Shown here: piece by piece, positions 45,965 to 56,751 of the stretch
How the letters are laid out: each line of letters starts with the position of its first letter
Numbering within the stretch: position 1 is the first letter of the stretch
NCBI GenBank assembly: GCA_037693485.1
Contig: CM075346.1
Location: 12,739,501-12,803,500 of the forward strand
Length of the DNA: 64,000 bases
DNA from: Kitagawia praeruptora
Lineage: Eukaryota > Streptophyta > Magnoliopsida > Apiales > Apiaceae
Direction: 5' to 3'
The notes under the pieces: model-generated
The model's database searches: none
Told to the model about the DNA's origin: nothing
Seen by the model: the letters and a program-made list of their open reading frames with translations, nothing else
Position numbers and translations under genes: made by a program

Positions 45965-46585
45965 ATGGTTGAATTAGGAATTGATATTTGGATTTCATAT
46001 ATTGATCAATTTACAGTTGAGCATCATTACAAGATTGATATTTTTCTTGTTGTGACTGACACTCAATTGCAAGAATTGAACAATAAGTTCAATGAAAAAA
46101 CAACAGAATTGCTTGTGTTAAGTTCATCACTAGATCCAAAGAAGATGCGTATATCATTGAGGATTGATGATATTGACAAGCTGGTTCAAAAATTCTATCC
46201 CCAGGATTTTGCAGAACATGAGATGGCTCAATTAAATATGCAATTTGAGCATTTCAGTCATGAACGTCTACATCCAATGTTTGAATCATTGTCTAGCATT
46301 TCTAATTTGTGTGAATGGCTGGTAAAGACAAGAAAAGCAGACATATATCCTCTGGTATATAGAGTGGTGACTCTTGTTTTAACACTACCTGTTTCTATCG
46401 CAACAACAGAGCGGTCATTTTCAGCAATGAGTCTTGTGAAAAATAGGCTTCGAAGCAAAATGGAAGACGAATATCTCTTAGATTGTTTGATGTTATATAT
46501 TGAGAAAGAAATTGCTCGTAGTATTAGTATAAATGCTATTATAGATGACTTTCGTGACTTAAAAGAGCGACGGTCTCAATTTTAA
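45965..46585 (+). pseudogene. hAT transposase C-terminal fragment
   Basis: 206 codons encode the end of a TTF-type zinc-finger/hAT transposase. The hAT dimerisation motif is clear (LPVSIATTERSFSAM, then LVKNRLRSKM). The zinc finger and most of the catalytic RNase-H-like region that family members carry upstream are absent, and copia-2 lies directly upstream. It belongs to the host hAT element at 21163-46673. Probably unable to catalyse transposition by itself. Confidence 0.85.
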
Positions 46586-46681
46586 TGTATTAAAACAATC
46601 TCTTTTTTTATATGCACTAAATTATATAATATATTTTGGCCCCCCTTGAATAAACTTTATGTGTTCGCCCCTGGTTCTCTT

Positions 46682-47302
46682 CTTCCTCTTAGCCTGATCT
46701 GCTTACTGAAGCTTGTTCTTCCCCTCTAACTCCGGTCGAACCTCAATTAATCCTAGGCCTAAATTTTTTCTTTTAATTTCATATTTGAACTCAAGCCGAT
46801 GATTTATTCTTATCTTAACGTGTTTTTTGCTTTCATCTATGCATACATTTAGTCCTCTGTTGCATCATTTACATTGAATAAGTAATCAAGTTGACACGAG
46901 ACGAGGATTATCAATACTAAACTCTCTCTATCACTATTCTTATATTTGAATAAGTAATAAAAAAATGTTACATTTACTATTCTTTTATACGTACTCTGCA
47001 ATGTAATAGTTATTAAGGATCATCTTTATAAACAAATAGGGGTTGATTGCGTGCAGATCACTTCTTTAAGTAAAAGCTTAAAAAAAAATTACAACGATAG
47101 GGGGAGACTGGAGGTCGTACCTTGACTTGAGTACAAAAAAATGTCGACTGTAGTAGCGTACATATGATGCTAACAAATTCTTGTTAGTAAAGTCAACATT
47201 GTTAGAACTACAACTACTCTATAAAGATAATTATTAGAAATATAACTAGTCTGTAAAGATAGAATTGTGGAATGATACCTGAGAAATAGAGTGTAATAGA
47301 TA
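46682..47302 (+). other. 5' flank of gene 3, paralogous to the flank of gene 4
   Basis: No gene. The stretch resembles 54430-55000 upstream of gene 4 (shared phrases around 46800-46890 and 47095-47200), showing that genes 3 and 4 were duplicated with their upstream regions. Confidence 0.75.
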
Positions 47303-48676
47303 ATGGATGCAACTGCCATCATTCTGTTGTGCTCCACTTTATTATCTATCATAGTAAACTCCATAGCAGTAGATATCGTTAGAGCAAATGATACCATAAG
47401 GGATGGTGAGACCATCACATCCGCCAGAGGGGAATTCCAGCTTGGTTTTTTTAGCCCTGGTAGTTCCACAAATCGATATTTGGGTATCTGGTACAAGAAA
47501 AAATCCAATGGGACGGTTTTGTGGGTTGCTAATAGAGATACTCCTGTCAAGAATAACTCGGGCATCGCAAGGGTCAATGACAAGGGAATTACATTGCAAA
47601 CAGTCGATTTGATAATATGGTCATCGAATGTGTCTAAAACTATGAAGAATCCAGTTGTAAAGCTATTAGATTCAGGAAATTTGGTTGTAATGGATGATGA
47701 TCATGAAAAAACAATGCAAAAGATTTTATTTGGCAGAGTTTTGATTATCCAGGAGATACTTTCATAGCAGGCATGAAGGCTGGATTAGATTTGGTAACCG
47801 GCCTAGATAAGTACTACACATCATGGAAAAGTGTTGACGATCCCTCCATAGTGAGTTTTACTGTCCGAATTGATCCTAATGGATTTCCCCATTTTTTTCG
47901 GTTTAAAGGTTCTGCCAGATGGATCCGGACGGGACCATGGAATGGTCGCCAGTTCAGTGGCTCTCCAAAGCTTAATCCAAATGGAATAATTACAGAAAGA
48001 TTTGTTTTCAATGAGAAGGAGATCAATTATATGTTTGATCCTATCAATAGCACTTCTGCTATTGTTAGGCGCACAATTACTCCAAATGGAGACACCAAGC
48101 ATCTTATATGGAATCATCAAAAGCAAAGATGGATAGCCTATTTTACAGAAATGGTTAGTGACTGTGATATTTATGGATTCTGTGGTGCTAATGAAATTTG
48201 TAACATAAACAGTTCACCAAGTTGCGAATGCTTGAGAGGATTTGTTCCAAAATTTCCAGACAAGTGGAAAGCAGTAGATTTGTCTAGCGGATGTGTTCGT
48301 AAGACAGAACTAGACTGCAGGACTAAAGTGGGATTTATGAAATATTCGGGTGTGAAGTTGCCAGACACGAGGTATTCAAAGTATGACATGAGAATTATCC
48401 TTGAAGAATGTGCGATGTTGTGTCTGAAGAACTGCAATTATACAGCATATGCAAATGCAGATGTTAGAAGTGGCGGAAGTGGTTGTATCTTATGGTTCAG
48501 TGATCTATTTGATATTAAAGGCTATACGTCGGATGGACAAGATATTTATGTAAAAATGCGAGCATCTGAATTAGGTAACTCCACTTCTCCACATACTATA
48601 GTTCTCAACTTTTAAGAACTCTTTTTTATTCTTCAATTTTGGAAATGCAGTCGATAGCCTGAGATTGAGAGCAAAG

Positions 48677-49341
48677 TGTTAGGTAGCCTACAATTTATGC
48701 CTACCAAATGTATAGTATATTTCCGAATTCATACTACACCTTCCACCACCTACCACCATCTATTACATACTCCTATAAATACTCCTCTCCTCCTTCATTA
48801 TCAAACACACCATAATTCTCTCTTCTCTTTCTATAGCTGCTAGATAGTCCGTCTAGTAGGAGAGCCGGTTTAGCCCGCTTTCAGGAAGTGTCGGGATAGA
48901 AGGTCCTCGTGCCTTAACTATTCCTTAGGGTACTTGGATTTGACTGCAGCCATCGGAGGTGGTCCCACTGCAGGGGTCTTTCTATCAGGTTGTGTGGCAC
49001 TGTCCGGGTAGGGAGAGGGAGAGAAGGAAAGGTTGTCGGGAAACAGTGATAGGGGAGGTTTTGAGATAAACACTTCAGTGAGTTGGGGATATACATAATA
49101 GGTATTGTAGGGCTGAATTTTGTATGAAATTCAAGGGGCCGGATATTGTAATCTCTTTTATCTAGTGTGAAGTTGTTGCTCTTGTGGATGTAGGCTGGGC
49201 CGAACCACGTTAAATCTCTTGTCTCTTTTACTGTATTGTTGGTTTGTTGCTTCATTACTATCACGTATATTTGTGGGATCTAAGCGCACATATTTACCAA
49301 ATCACTTCCACATTTGCAGGGAATCGGGTAGATTCCTAACA
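48677..49341 (+). repeat. copia-3 5' LTR
   Basis: 665 bp. A TATA box CTATAAATA lies at 48774-48782. It is 16 bases shorter than the 3' LTR, from small indels such as an extra CACCTAC unit in the 3' copy. Confidence 0.92.
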
Positions 49342-49511
49342 GTTGGCATCAGAGCTAGTTGTGTCTAAATTATTGGTGCCGAAGGAAAGTCGTTAAGAAA
49401 AGTGGTTGTCTAATTAGGCGCCATTTTGACGGAAGTGCTCCCATTTTTCTTACACTTACCTGGCCAATTGATTTAGTTGTTTGGATTGGTTTGTGTGTGC
49501 AAACGGAGATC

Positions 49512-50851
49512 ATGGCAAGTATTAAAGGATTCACGGTGACTCCATATGATGGTAAAGGAAGTTTTACTCTTTGGCAGAGAAGGGTAAAGGATATCCTAAC
49601 CCAACAGAAGCTAGCAAGGGCTTTGAAGGGGAAGGAGGGAAAACCAATAAAGATGAGCGATGAAGATTGGGAGGATGCTGAGTCGCAATGCATGAGTACC
49701 ATCAGGCTATGCATTGCTGATAACATTATCAATAATGTTGTTGACGAAAGCACGCCGAAGGAATTATGGTCAAAGTTGGAGACATTATATCTCGGGAAGA
49801 ACTTGACTACAAAGTTAAATCTGAAGCGCGAGTTATACAAACTGAAGATGGCAACTCAAGGCAATGTTATTGAGCACATGATGTGTTTAATGATATTGTT
49901 GATCAACTTGAAAAGGTTGATGTAAAATTAGAGGAAGAAGATAAGGCCCTTATTCTTCTTACTTCGCTTCCGGAGTCATTCGATCATTTGGTCACAACCA
50001 TTTTGTACGGAAAGGACACGTTAAAAATGGAGGAGGTTCAGTCAGCACTTTTGTCAAATGCTGGAAGGAAGAACCAGGATGGTGACAAGGACGGAATGAC
50101 AATTTTGGCTTTGCGTAGTCAATATAATAGAGGAAGGGGTGCTGTGAGAGGATCTACCAATAGCAGGGGTAAATCCAGATACAGTGAAAAGGGCATGCAG
50201 TGCTTTGGTTGCAAGGAGTGGGGTCATACTAGGCCGAATTGTCCGCTTAATCAGAAGGATCCAGAAGCATCATTGGCTGTGGTTACTCTCGATTGTGAAG
50301 ATGTTTGCACCGTCTTCAATCGAGGCACTAGTTCTCCAGGAGAATGGATATTAGACTCAGGGTCATCTTACCATGTATGTTCTGAGAGGCGGCATTTTGA
50401 CAAATTCCAAGATATAAAGAATGAAACAGTTTCTTTGGATGATGGATCTACTTGTGAGATCAAGGGGATTGGAATTGTGAAAATCAAAATGTTCGATGGA
50501 ATAGTTCGCAGCTTGGACGGGGTAAGATATGTGCCTAAGCTGAGGAAGAATCTAATATCTATCGGTCGGTTAGCTTCAGAAGGCTACAGATGCTCTGTAG
50601 TAGGGGGAGCTATGAATATCAAAAGAGGCCGTATGGTTCGGATGAAGGGAGAGCTACGTGGGGGAATATATCGTCTGATTAGTACGTGGCCAGAACGTAC
50701 TGGAACTTCGAAAATCTGGTTATCTCGTGCACGGGGGAAGAGTAACTTGAAGGATACTGCTGCGGTTGTATTGCCTTCCAGTCTAGACGATGGTGCAAAT
50801 ACTGCTGGGATGGATGCTTGGTCGAAGGGCTTCCACGACATCAACGAGTAG
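49512..50851 (+). pseudogene. copia-3 gag-protease, one frameshift
   Basis: The frame starts MASIKGF at 49512 and carries a copia-type gag. Near 49878 one base appears lost, moving the frame; the second part runs 49883-50851. It holds a CCHC knuckle (CFGCKEWGHTRPNC) and a protease motif WILDSGSSYH. After the GAG-pre-integrase-like region the frame ends without any integrase core. The 440 bases to the polypurine tract contain no pol sequence. Without the frameshift the element would make gag plus protease only. Confidence 0.85.
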
Positions 50852-51293
50852 TTGGTGTGTTACAGCTGCATATGGGCATCGATCAACACGAATCAAGTGA
50901 GCAGTGAACCATGCAACAGATTGATTTGTTTGATATGCAGTTGGGGAGTAAATGAAAGATCGATGGTCACACTTGTGTGTGTGATGGTCACACTTGCGTA
51001 TGTGATGGACTACATATGGGATTGGCCGACGTGAATCAAGTGAGTATGTGTGTATACAACAGATTGCTTCACATGTATGTAGTTGGACAAATAGAGGTCA
51101 ATGGTACACTTGTGCGTATAGCAAGTGGGCATTCGAGAATGAATGTGCAAACTAGGGTATAGTTTGGAGTCTTAGACTCGGGGGGAGTTTTGTCGTAGGG
51201 AATGATACGGATCGAGGAAAGTTGGAGTTGTACCAACATGGCGCAGGTATGGAGTACAAGTGAAGAGCTGTGAGTTTGGAAATAGGGGGAGAT

Positions 51294-51974
51294 TGTTAGG
51301 TAGCCTACAATTTATGCCTACCAAATGTATAGTATATTTCCGAATTCATACTACACCTTCCACCACCTACCACCACCTACCACCTATTACATACTCCTAT
51401 AAATACTACTCTCCTCCTTCATTATCAAACACATCATAATTCTCTCTTCTCTCTCTATAGCTGCTAGATAGTCCGTCTAGTAGGAGAGCCGGTTTAGCCC
51501 GCTTTCAGGAAGTGTCGGGATAGAAGGTCCTCGTGCCTAAACTATTCCTTAGGGTACTGGGTTTGACTGCAGCCATCGGAGGTGGTCCCGCTGCAGGGGT
51601 CTTTCTATCAGGTTGTGTGGCACTGTCCGGGTTGGGAGAGGGAGAGAAGGAAAGGTTGTCGGGAAACAGTGATAGGGGGAGGTTTTGAGATAAACACTTC
51701 AGTGAGTTGGGGATATACATAATAGGTATTGTAGGGCTGAATTTTTGTATGAAATTCAAGGGGCCGGATACCCGGATATTGTAATCTTTTTTATCTAGTG
51801 TGAAGTTGTTGCTCTTGTGGATGTAGGTTGGGCCGAACCACGTTAAATCTCTTGTCTCTTTTACTGTATTGTTGGTTTGTTGCTTCATTACTATCACGTA
51901 TATTTGTGGGATCTAAGCGCACATATTTACCAAATCGCTTCCGCATTCGCAAGGAATCAGGCAGATTCCTAACA
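51294..51974 (+). repeat. copia-3 3' LTR
   Basis: 681 bp, similar to the 5' LTR throughout, ending CCTAACA before the caaag duplication. Confidence 0.92.
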
Positions 51975-53658
51975 CAAAGAAGCCTATGTGGATCATTCCA
52001 ATTTCCTTAGGACTAACAGTAGTATTTGCTCTAATGTTCCTTCTTGTATCGAGGAAAAGAAAGCGGATGGAAGAAGGTAAAATATTTACAGATAATTACT
52101 GCTCTGCTCTAGTAAGTAGATGCTTTTACTTTGTACAGGATAAGGTAACTATTTATTATTGCAATAATTTTACTTTGTAATATGTAGATAACTTGAAATT
52201 AAGTTCAGAAACTGTAGTGTTAAACAAAATTGAGAGTGAAGATTGGGAGTTGCCATTAGTTGAATTTAAAATAATTGTAAAAGCCATAGATAACTTCTCT
52301 CAGGACAACAAGATTGGAGAGGGCGGGTTTGGACCTGTGTACAAGGTGATTATACTTATACGCAACATGAAAATTTATGATAGAAACAGCAATTTCATTG
52401 CATTGATATTATTCAGTGATTGCTTTCGCTTCCAGGGTATGTTGAATGATGGAAAAGAGCTAGCTGTGAAAAGGCTTTCTAAAAGTTCTGGTCAAGGATT
52501 AGATGAATTTATAAATGAAGTTTCATGTATTGCTAAACTGCAGCACCGAAATCTGGTGACACTTCTTGGTTGCTGCACAGAGAAAGGAGAAAGGATTTTG
52601 ATATACGAATATATGGCAAATAAAAGATTAATTAGATTCATTCATATTCGGTGCGTCTGATTCAGAATTCTCCTTTAAATGTCAAAAACAAATATATCCC
52701 AGCTCATTTTATTTTAAATGTATTGCATATGCCTATATGAAGAATAATATAATTTCATGATGACTAATTAGTAGACCAGTAAAGAAACTCAATGGACTGG
52801 TCGAGACGGTACAACATAATAAATGGAATTGCGAGGGGACTTCTATATCTTCATCAAGATTCAAAGCTAAGAATCATTCATAGAGATCTCAAAGATAGTA
52901 ATATATTACTTGATCATGAGATGATTCCAAAGATATCAGACTTTGGCATGGCAAGAATATTCGAAGGTAGTCAAACAGAAGCACATACAGCAAGAATTGT
53001 AGGAACATAGTAAGAAGTCCTTCAACTCATCAACTTGTGTTTTCTTTTGTTCACTACTAACAAGTGATATCTTCGACTAAAATCTCCTGCAGTGGTTACA
53101 TGTCCCCCGAGTATGCTATTGATGGAGTGTTCTCTGTTAAATCGGATGTGTATAGCTTTGGTGTTTTAGTTATGGAGATAGTAAGTGGAAAGAAGAACAG
53201 ACTATTCAGTCATCCTGATCACAGCTTAAACCTACTTGGACATGTAAGGAAGCATGAAACCATTTTATTTCTTTTCTGGTATAGGTTTATGTACAAATGA
53301 CAAATCAAGAATTAACTCTTAGGCATGGAAGTGCTACAATGAAGGCAAGCTTTTGGAACTAATCAATGAGGTGACCTTGGAGTCAAGAAACGATGATGTG
53401 AGCTTGGAGTCAAGAAACCGAATGAAAGTGCTTCGAGTTATACAAATTGGACTATTATGCGTTCAAGAAGATCCAATAGACAGGCTAGTTATGTCCGAAG
53501 TTGTTCTAATGTTTGGCAGTAACATGAAACTTCCGCATCCTAAGAAACTTTGTTTCTTCATGGAGAGAATATTGCCCGACAATGAACACTTTTTGAGCAA
53601 CAATAAATTTTCATCTGGCAACCAGTTGACTATTACCGCTATCCTACCTCGAGGATAG

Positions 53659-54015
53659 TCTGAGCTCGAAAAAAATGAGGAAACTGAACAGTTGATGCCA
53701 TATGAACAGACTTGAAGGTTGAAGCTCATCTCATGAACCAGTTACCAGCCTATTTGCTATGCCTCTTGGGGCATAGAACCTGTTTAAGCTGTATAATTAT
53801 TTTATTAGAAAAAATAAATTAACACAAACAGTCTACTCTTAACTTTTCGATTTGGCCAATTTTGGGGGGAGTGGAAATCTAAGTCAAACCTTTTGAGTTT
53901 TTGGTTCACCAAAATGACAGGGGAGATAAACTACTTAAACCTTTCAGACTAAGGAATTTAAATGGGTGTATGTTTTGCTAAACCATTGTATATAGCAATG
54001 AGGCTTGAGCAATGC
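53659..54015. other. Intergenic, nothing recognised
   Basis: 3' flank of gene 3. No gene, RNA or repeat could be supported. Confidence 0.45.
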
Positions 54016-54180
54016 AATGGATGTAACTGCCATGATTCTATTCTGCTCCACTTTATTATAAGCACCTTAGCAGTAGACATCATTACTGCAAATCAGACCA
54101 TTGGGATGGTCAGACCACCACATCGGCTGGTGGGGAATTCCAACTTGGAATTTTCTGCCTCCGTTGTCTGAAAGGTTGCA
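54016..54180 (+). pseudogene. S-domain receptor kinase 5' fragment
   Basis: The start of exon 1 of another family member is recognisable: MDVTAMILFCSTLL, then after disruption AVDIITANQTI and a shifted segment equivalent to AGGEFQLGF. Homology is lost by about 54180. It marks a further copy reduced to its signal-peptide and early lectin region. Confidence 0.75.
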
Positions 54181-55000
54181 TGGGTTGCTATTGTGGATTG
54201 TCAGGGAAGGCTGGTTTCGCAAAAAATCAACCTTAAATGCAACTGCAACGAAAAAACATTTAAAATGTTGCATATGGATGCTTTTGGTTACAACTTGTAA
54301 ATAACAAATTACAATTGGTTGCTTCTAGTTGCAAACGATATTTTCGAAAATACTTTCAAAAGATAGTAGAATCGCAAATAAGTTTAAAGTAATGTTTTCC
54401 TGAAGATACGGTTTAATAATCTGCTGTTCTCTTCTTCCTCCAAGCATATCATGCTTGCTAAATCTTGGCTATTCATCGCCCTAAATCTTTCCTTTTAATT
54501 TGATATTTAAATTAAAGCCGCTGAGTTATTCTTATCTTATCTTAACGTGTATAACGTTTTCATCTGTGCATATATTTAGTCCTCTGTTTCATCATTTACA
54601 TTGATTAAGTAAATAAGTTGACACAAACGAGGATTATTAGATACTAAACTCTCCCTATCACAAAATCATTTTTCTTTTAGTCTGATTACTCTGTATCTTC
54701 ATCCCTCCTGCCAGGAAGATTCCTCGCAATTGTCTGACATTGCTTATCTTAGATAACTTTTTCAAGTGATAACTAAAACTATATTTTACATAGAAGAGAT
54801 TGAGTTTTTAATCCACGACAATGATAGGAGGGAGACTGGAGATCGAGGCAAGGTCGTACCTTGACTTGAGTACTAGAAAATTGTCTACTATTGTAACGTA
54901 CATATGATGCTAACTAATTTTTGTTAGTAAAGTCAACATTATTAGAACAACAACTACACTATAAAGATCAACTTGTGGAATGTTACCTGAGCAATCTACA
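54181..55000 (+). other. 5' flank of gene 4 with empty hAT site
   Basis: Non-coding. 54400-54450 matches the sequence flanking both ends of the hAT element, with a single gttctctt (54426-54433). The remainder resembles the gene 3 flank. Confidence 0.75.
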
Positions 55001-56743
55001 ATGGATGCAACTGCCATCATTCTATTGTGCTCCACTTTATTATCTACCATAGTAAACTTCATAGCAGTAGATACCATTAGAGCAAATGAGACCATAAAGG
55101 ATGGTGAGACCATCACCTCCGCCAGAGGGGAATTCCAGCTTGGTTTTTTTAGCCATGGTAGTTCCACAAATCGATATTTGGGTATCTGGTACAAGAAAAT
55201 ATCCAATGGGACAGTTTTGTGGGTTGCTAACAGAGATACTCCTATCAATAATAACTCGGGCATTGTAAGGGTCAATGACAAGGGAATTACATTGCACACT
55301 GACACAGTCGATGTGATAATCTGGTCATCAAATGTGTCTAAAACGTTGAAGAATCCAGTTGCACAACTATTAGATTCAGGAAATTTGGTTATTAGGGATG
55401 ATGATCATGAAGAAAACAATGGAAAAGATTTTATTTGGCAGAGTTTTGATTATCCGGGAGATACTTTGATAGCAGGCATGAAGGCTGGAATAGATTTGGT
55501 AACCGGCCTAGATAGGTACTACACATCATGGAAAAGTGCTGATGATCCCTCCACAGGGAGTTTTACTGTCCGAATTGATCCTAATGGATTTCCCTAGTTT
55601 TTTCGGTTTAAAGGTTCTACCAAATGGACCCGGACTGGACCATGGAATGTCGCCATTTCAGTGGCTCTCCGAAGCTTAATCCAGGTGTATATACACAAAA
55701 ATTTGTTCTCAATGAGAAGGAGATTTATTATATGATTGATCCCATCAATAGTACTTCTGCTATTGTTAGGCGCACAATTACTCCAAATGGAGACACCAAG
55801 CATCTTATATGGAATCATCAAAAGCAAAGATGGATAGTCTATTTTACAGAAACGGTTAGTGACTGTGATATTTATGGATTCTGTAGTGCTAATAGAATTT
55901 GTAACATAAACATTTCACCAAGTTGTGAATGCTTGAGAGGATTCGTTCCAAAATTTCCAGACAAGTGGAAAGCAGTAGATTTGTCTATCGGATGTGTTCG
56001 TAAGACAGAACTAGACTGCAGGACTGAAGTGGGATTTATGAAATGTTCTGGTGTGAAGTTGCCAGACACGAGGTATTCAAAGTATGACATGAGAATTAGC
56101 CTTGAAGAATGTGCGACGTTGTGTCTGAAGAACTGCAGTTGTACAGCATATGCAAACGCAGATGTTAGAAGTGGCGGAAGTGGTTGTATATTATGGTTCA
56201 ATGATCTATTTGATATTAAAGGCTATACGTTGGATGGACAAGATATTTATGTAAAAATGCGAGCATCTGAATTAGGTAACTCCGCTTCTCCACATACTGT
56301 AGTTCTCAACTTTTAAGAACTCATTTTTATTCTTCAATTTTGGAAATGCAGTCGATAACCTGAGATTGAGAGCAAAGAAGCCTATGTGAATCATTCCAAT
56401 TTCCTTAGGACTAACAGTAGTATTTGCTCTAATGTTCCTGCTTGTATTGAGGAAAAGAAAGCAGAATGAAGAAGGTAAAATATTTACAGACAATAACTGC
56501 TCTGCTCTAGTAAGTAGATGCTTTAACTTTGTACAGGATAAGGTAACAGTTTTTTATTGCAATAATTTTACTTCGTAATATGCAGATAACTTGAAATTAA
56601 GTTCAGAAACTGTAGCTTTAAACAAAATTAAGAGTGAAGATTGGGAGTTGCCATTATTTGAATTTAAAATAATTGTAAAAGCCACAGATAACTTCTCCCA
56701 GGACAACAAGCTTGGAGAGGGCGGGTATGGACCTGTGTACAGG
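55001..56743 (+). pseudogene. S-domain receptor-like kinase gene 4, 5' part (exons 1-3)
   Basis: Exons 55001-56275, 56352-56474 and 56586-56743, same phases and lengths as the family. Exon 1 is very similar to gene 3. Defects: in-frame TAG at 55595-55597, a one-base loss near 55647, and TGA at 56387-56389 in exon 2, at a codon that is TGG in gene 3. Exon 3 ends in GEGGYGPVYR. Nine bases after its donor site, intron 3 is entered by a large LTR element, so exons 4-7 would lie beyond the window. The start is the MDATAI codon shared with gene 3. Confidence 0.88.
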
Positions 56744-56751
56744 GTGATTAT

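Larger units (their letters stand above)
21163..46673 (+). mobile_element. hAT element, 25.5 kb with nested insertions
   Basis: The left end CAGGGGCGGA and right end (reverse complement CAGGGGCGAA) are inverted. The 8 bases gttctctt occur immediately outside both ends (21155-21162 and 46674-46681), the exact duplication length of hAT elements. The paralogous sequence upstream of gene 4 (54400-54440) is an uninterrupted pre-insertion site. Without insertions the hAT is only about 1.2 kb: 21163-21262, 22794-22836, 23727-24033 and 45934-46673. It encodes just the C-terminal part of a transposase. Confidence 0.93.
48677..51974 (+). mobile_element. copia-3: gag-protease-only LTR element
   Basis: Two LTRs (48677-49341 and 51294-51974) with TGTTAGG/CCTAACA ends flank a 1.95-kb interior. 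The 5-bp duplication caaag is at 48672-48676 and 51975-51979, and removing the insert restores exon 2 to the 123 bases seen in genes 2 and 4. A primer site TGGCATCAGAGC follows the first LTR; a GGGGGAGAT tract precedes the second. The interior has gag and a protease-like region but no integrase, reverse transcriptase or RNase H. It is a non-autonomous copia element. Confidence 0.93.
47303..53658 (+). pseudogene. S-domain receptor-like kinase gene 3, disrupted
   Basis: Same seven-exon plan: 47303-48574, exon 2 split as 48651-48676 plus 51980-52076, 52188-52345, 52436-52650, 52775-53009, 53093-53243, 53323-53658. Exon 1 starts with a signal peptide and bulb-lectin region and ends after EGF/PAN. 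Defects: a one-base loss near 47705 relative to gene 4; copia-3 in exon 2, just before the membrane span; a net 4-base gain in exon 4 near 52625 (215 instead of 211 bases); and a probable stop TAA near the start of exon 5. The kinase motifs HRDLKDSN, DFG and MSPEY survive. The last exon carries an extra repeat of LESRN. Confidence 0.9.
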
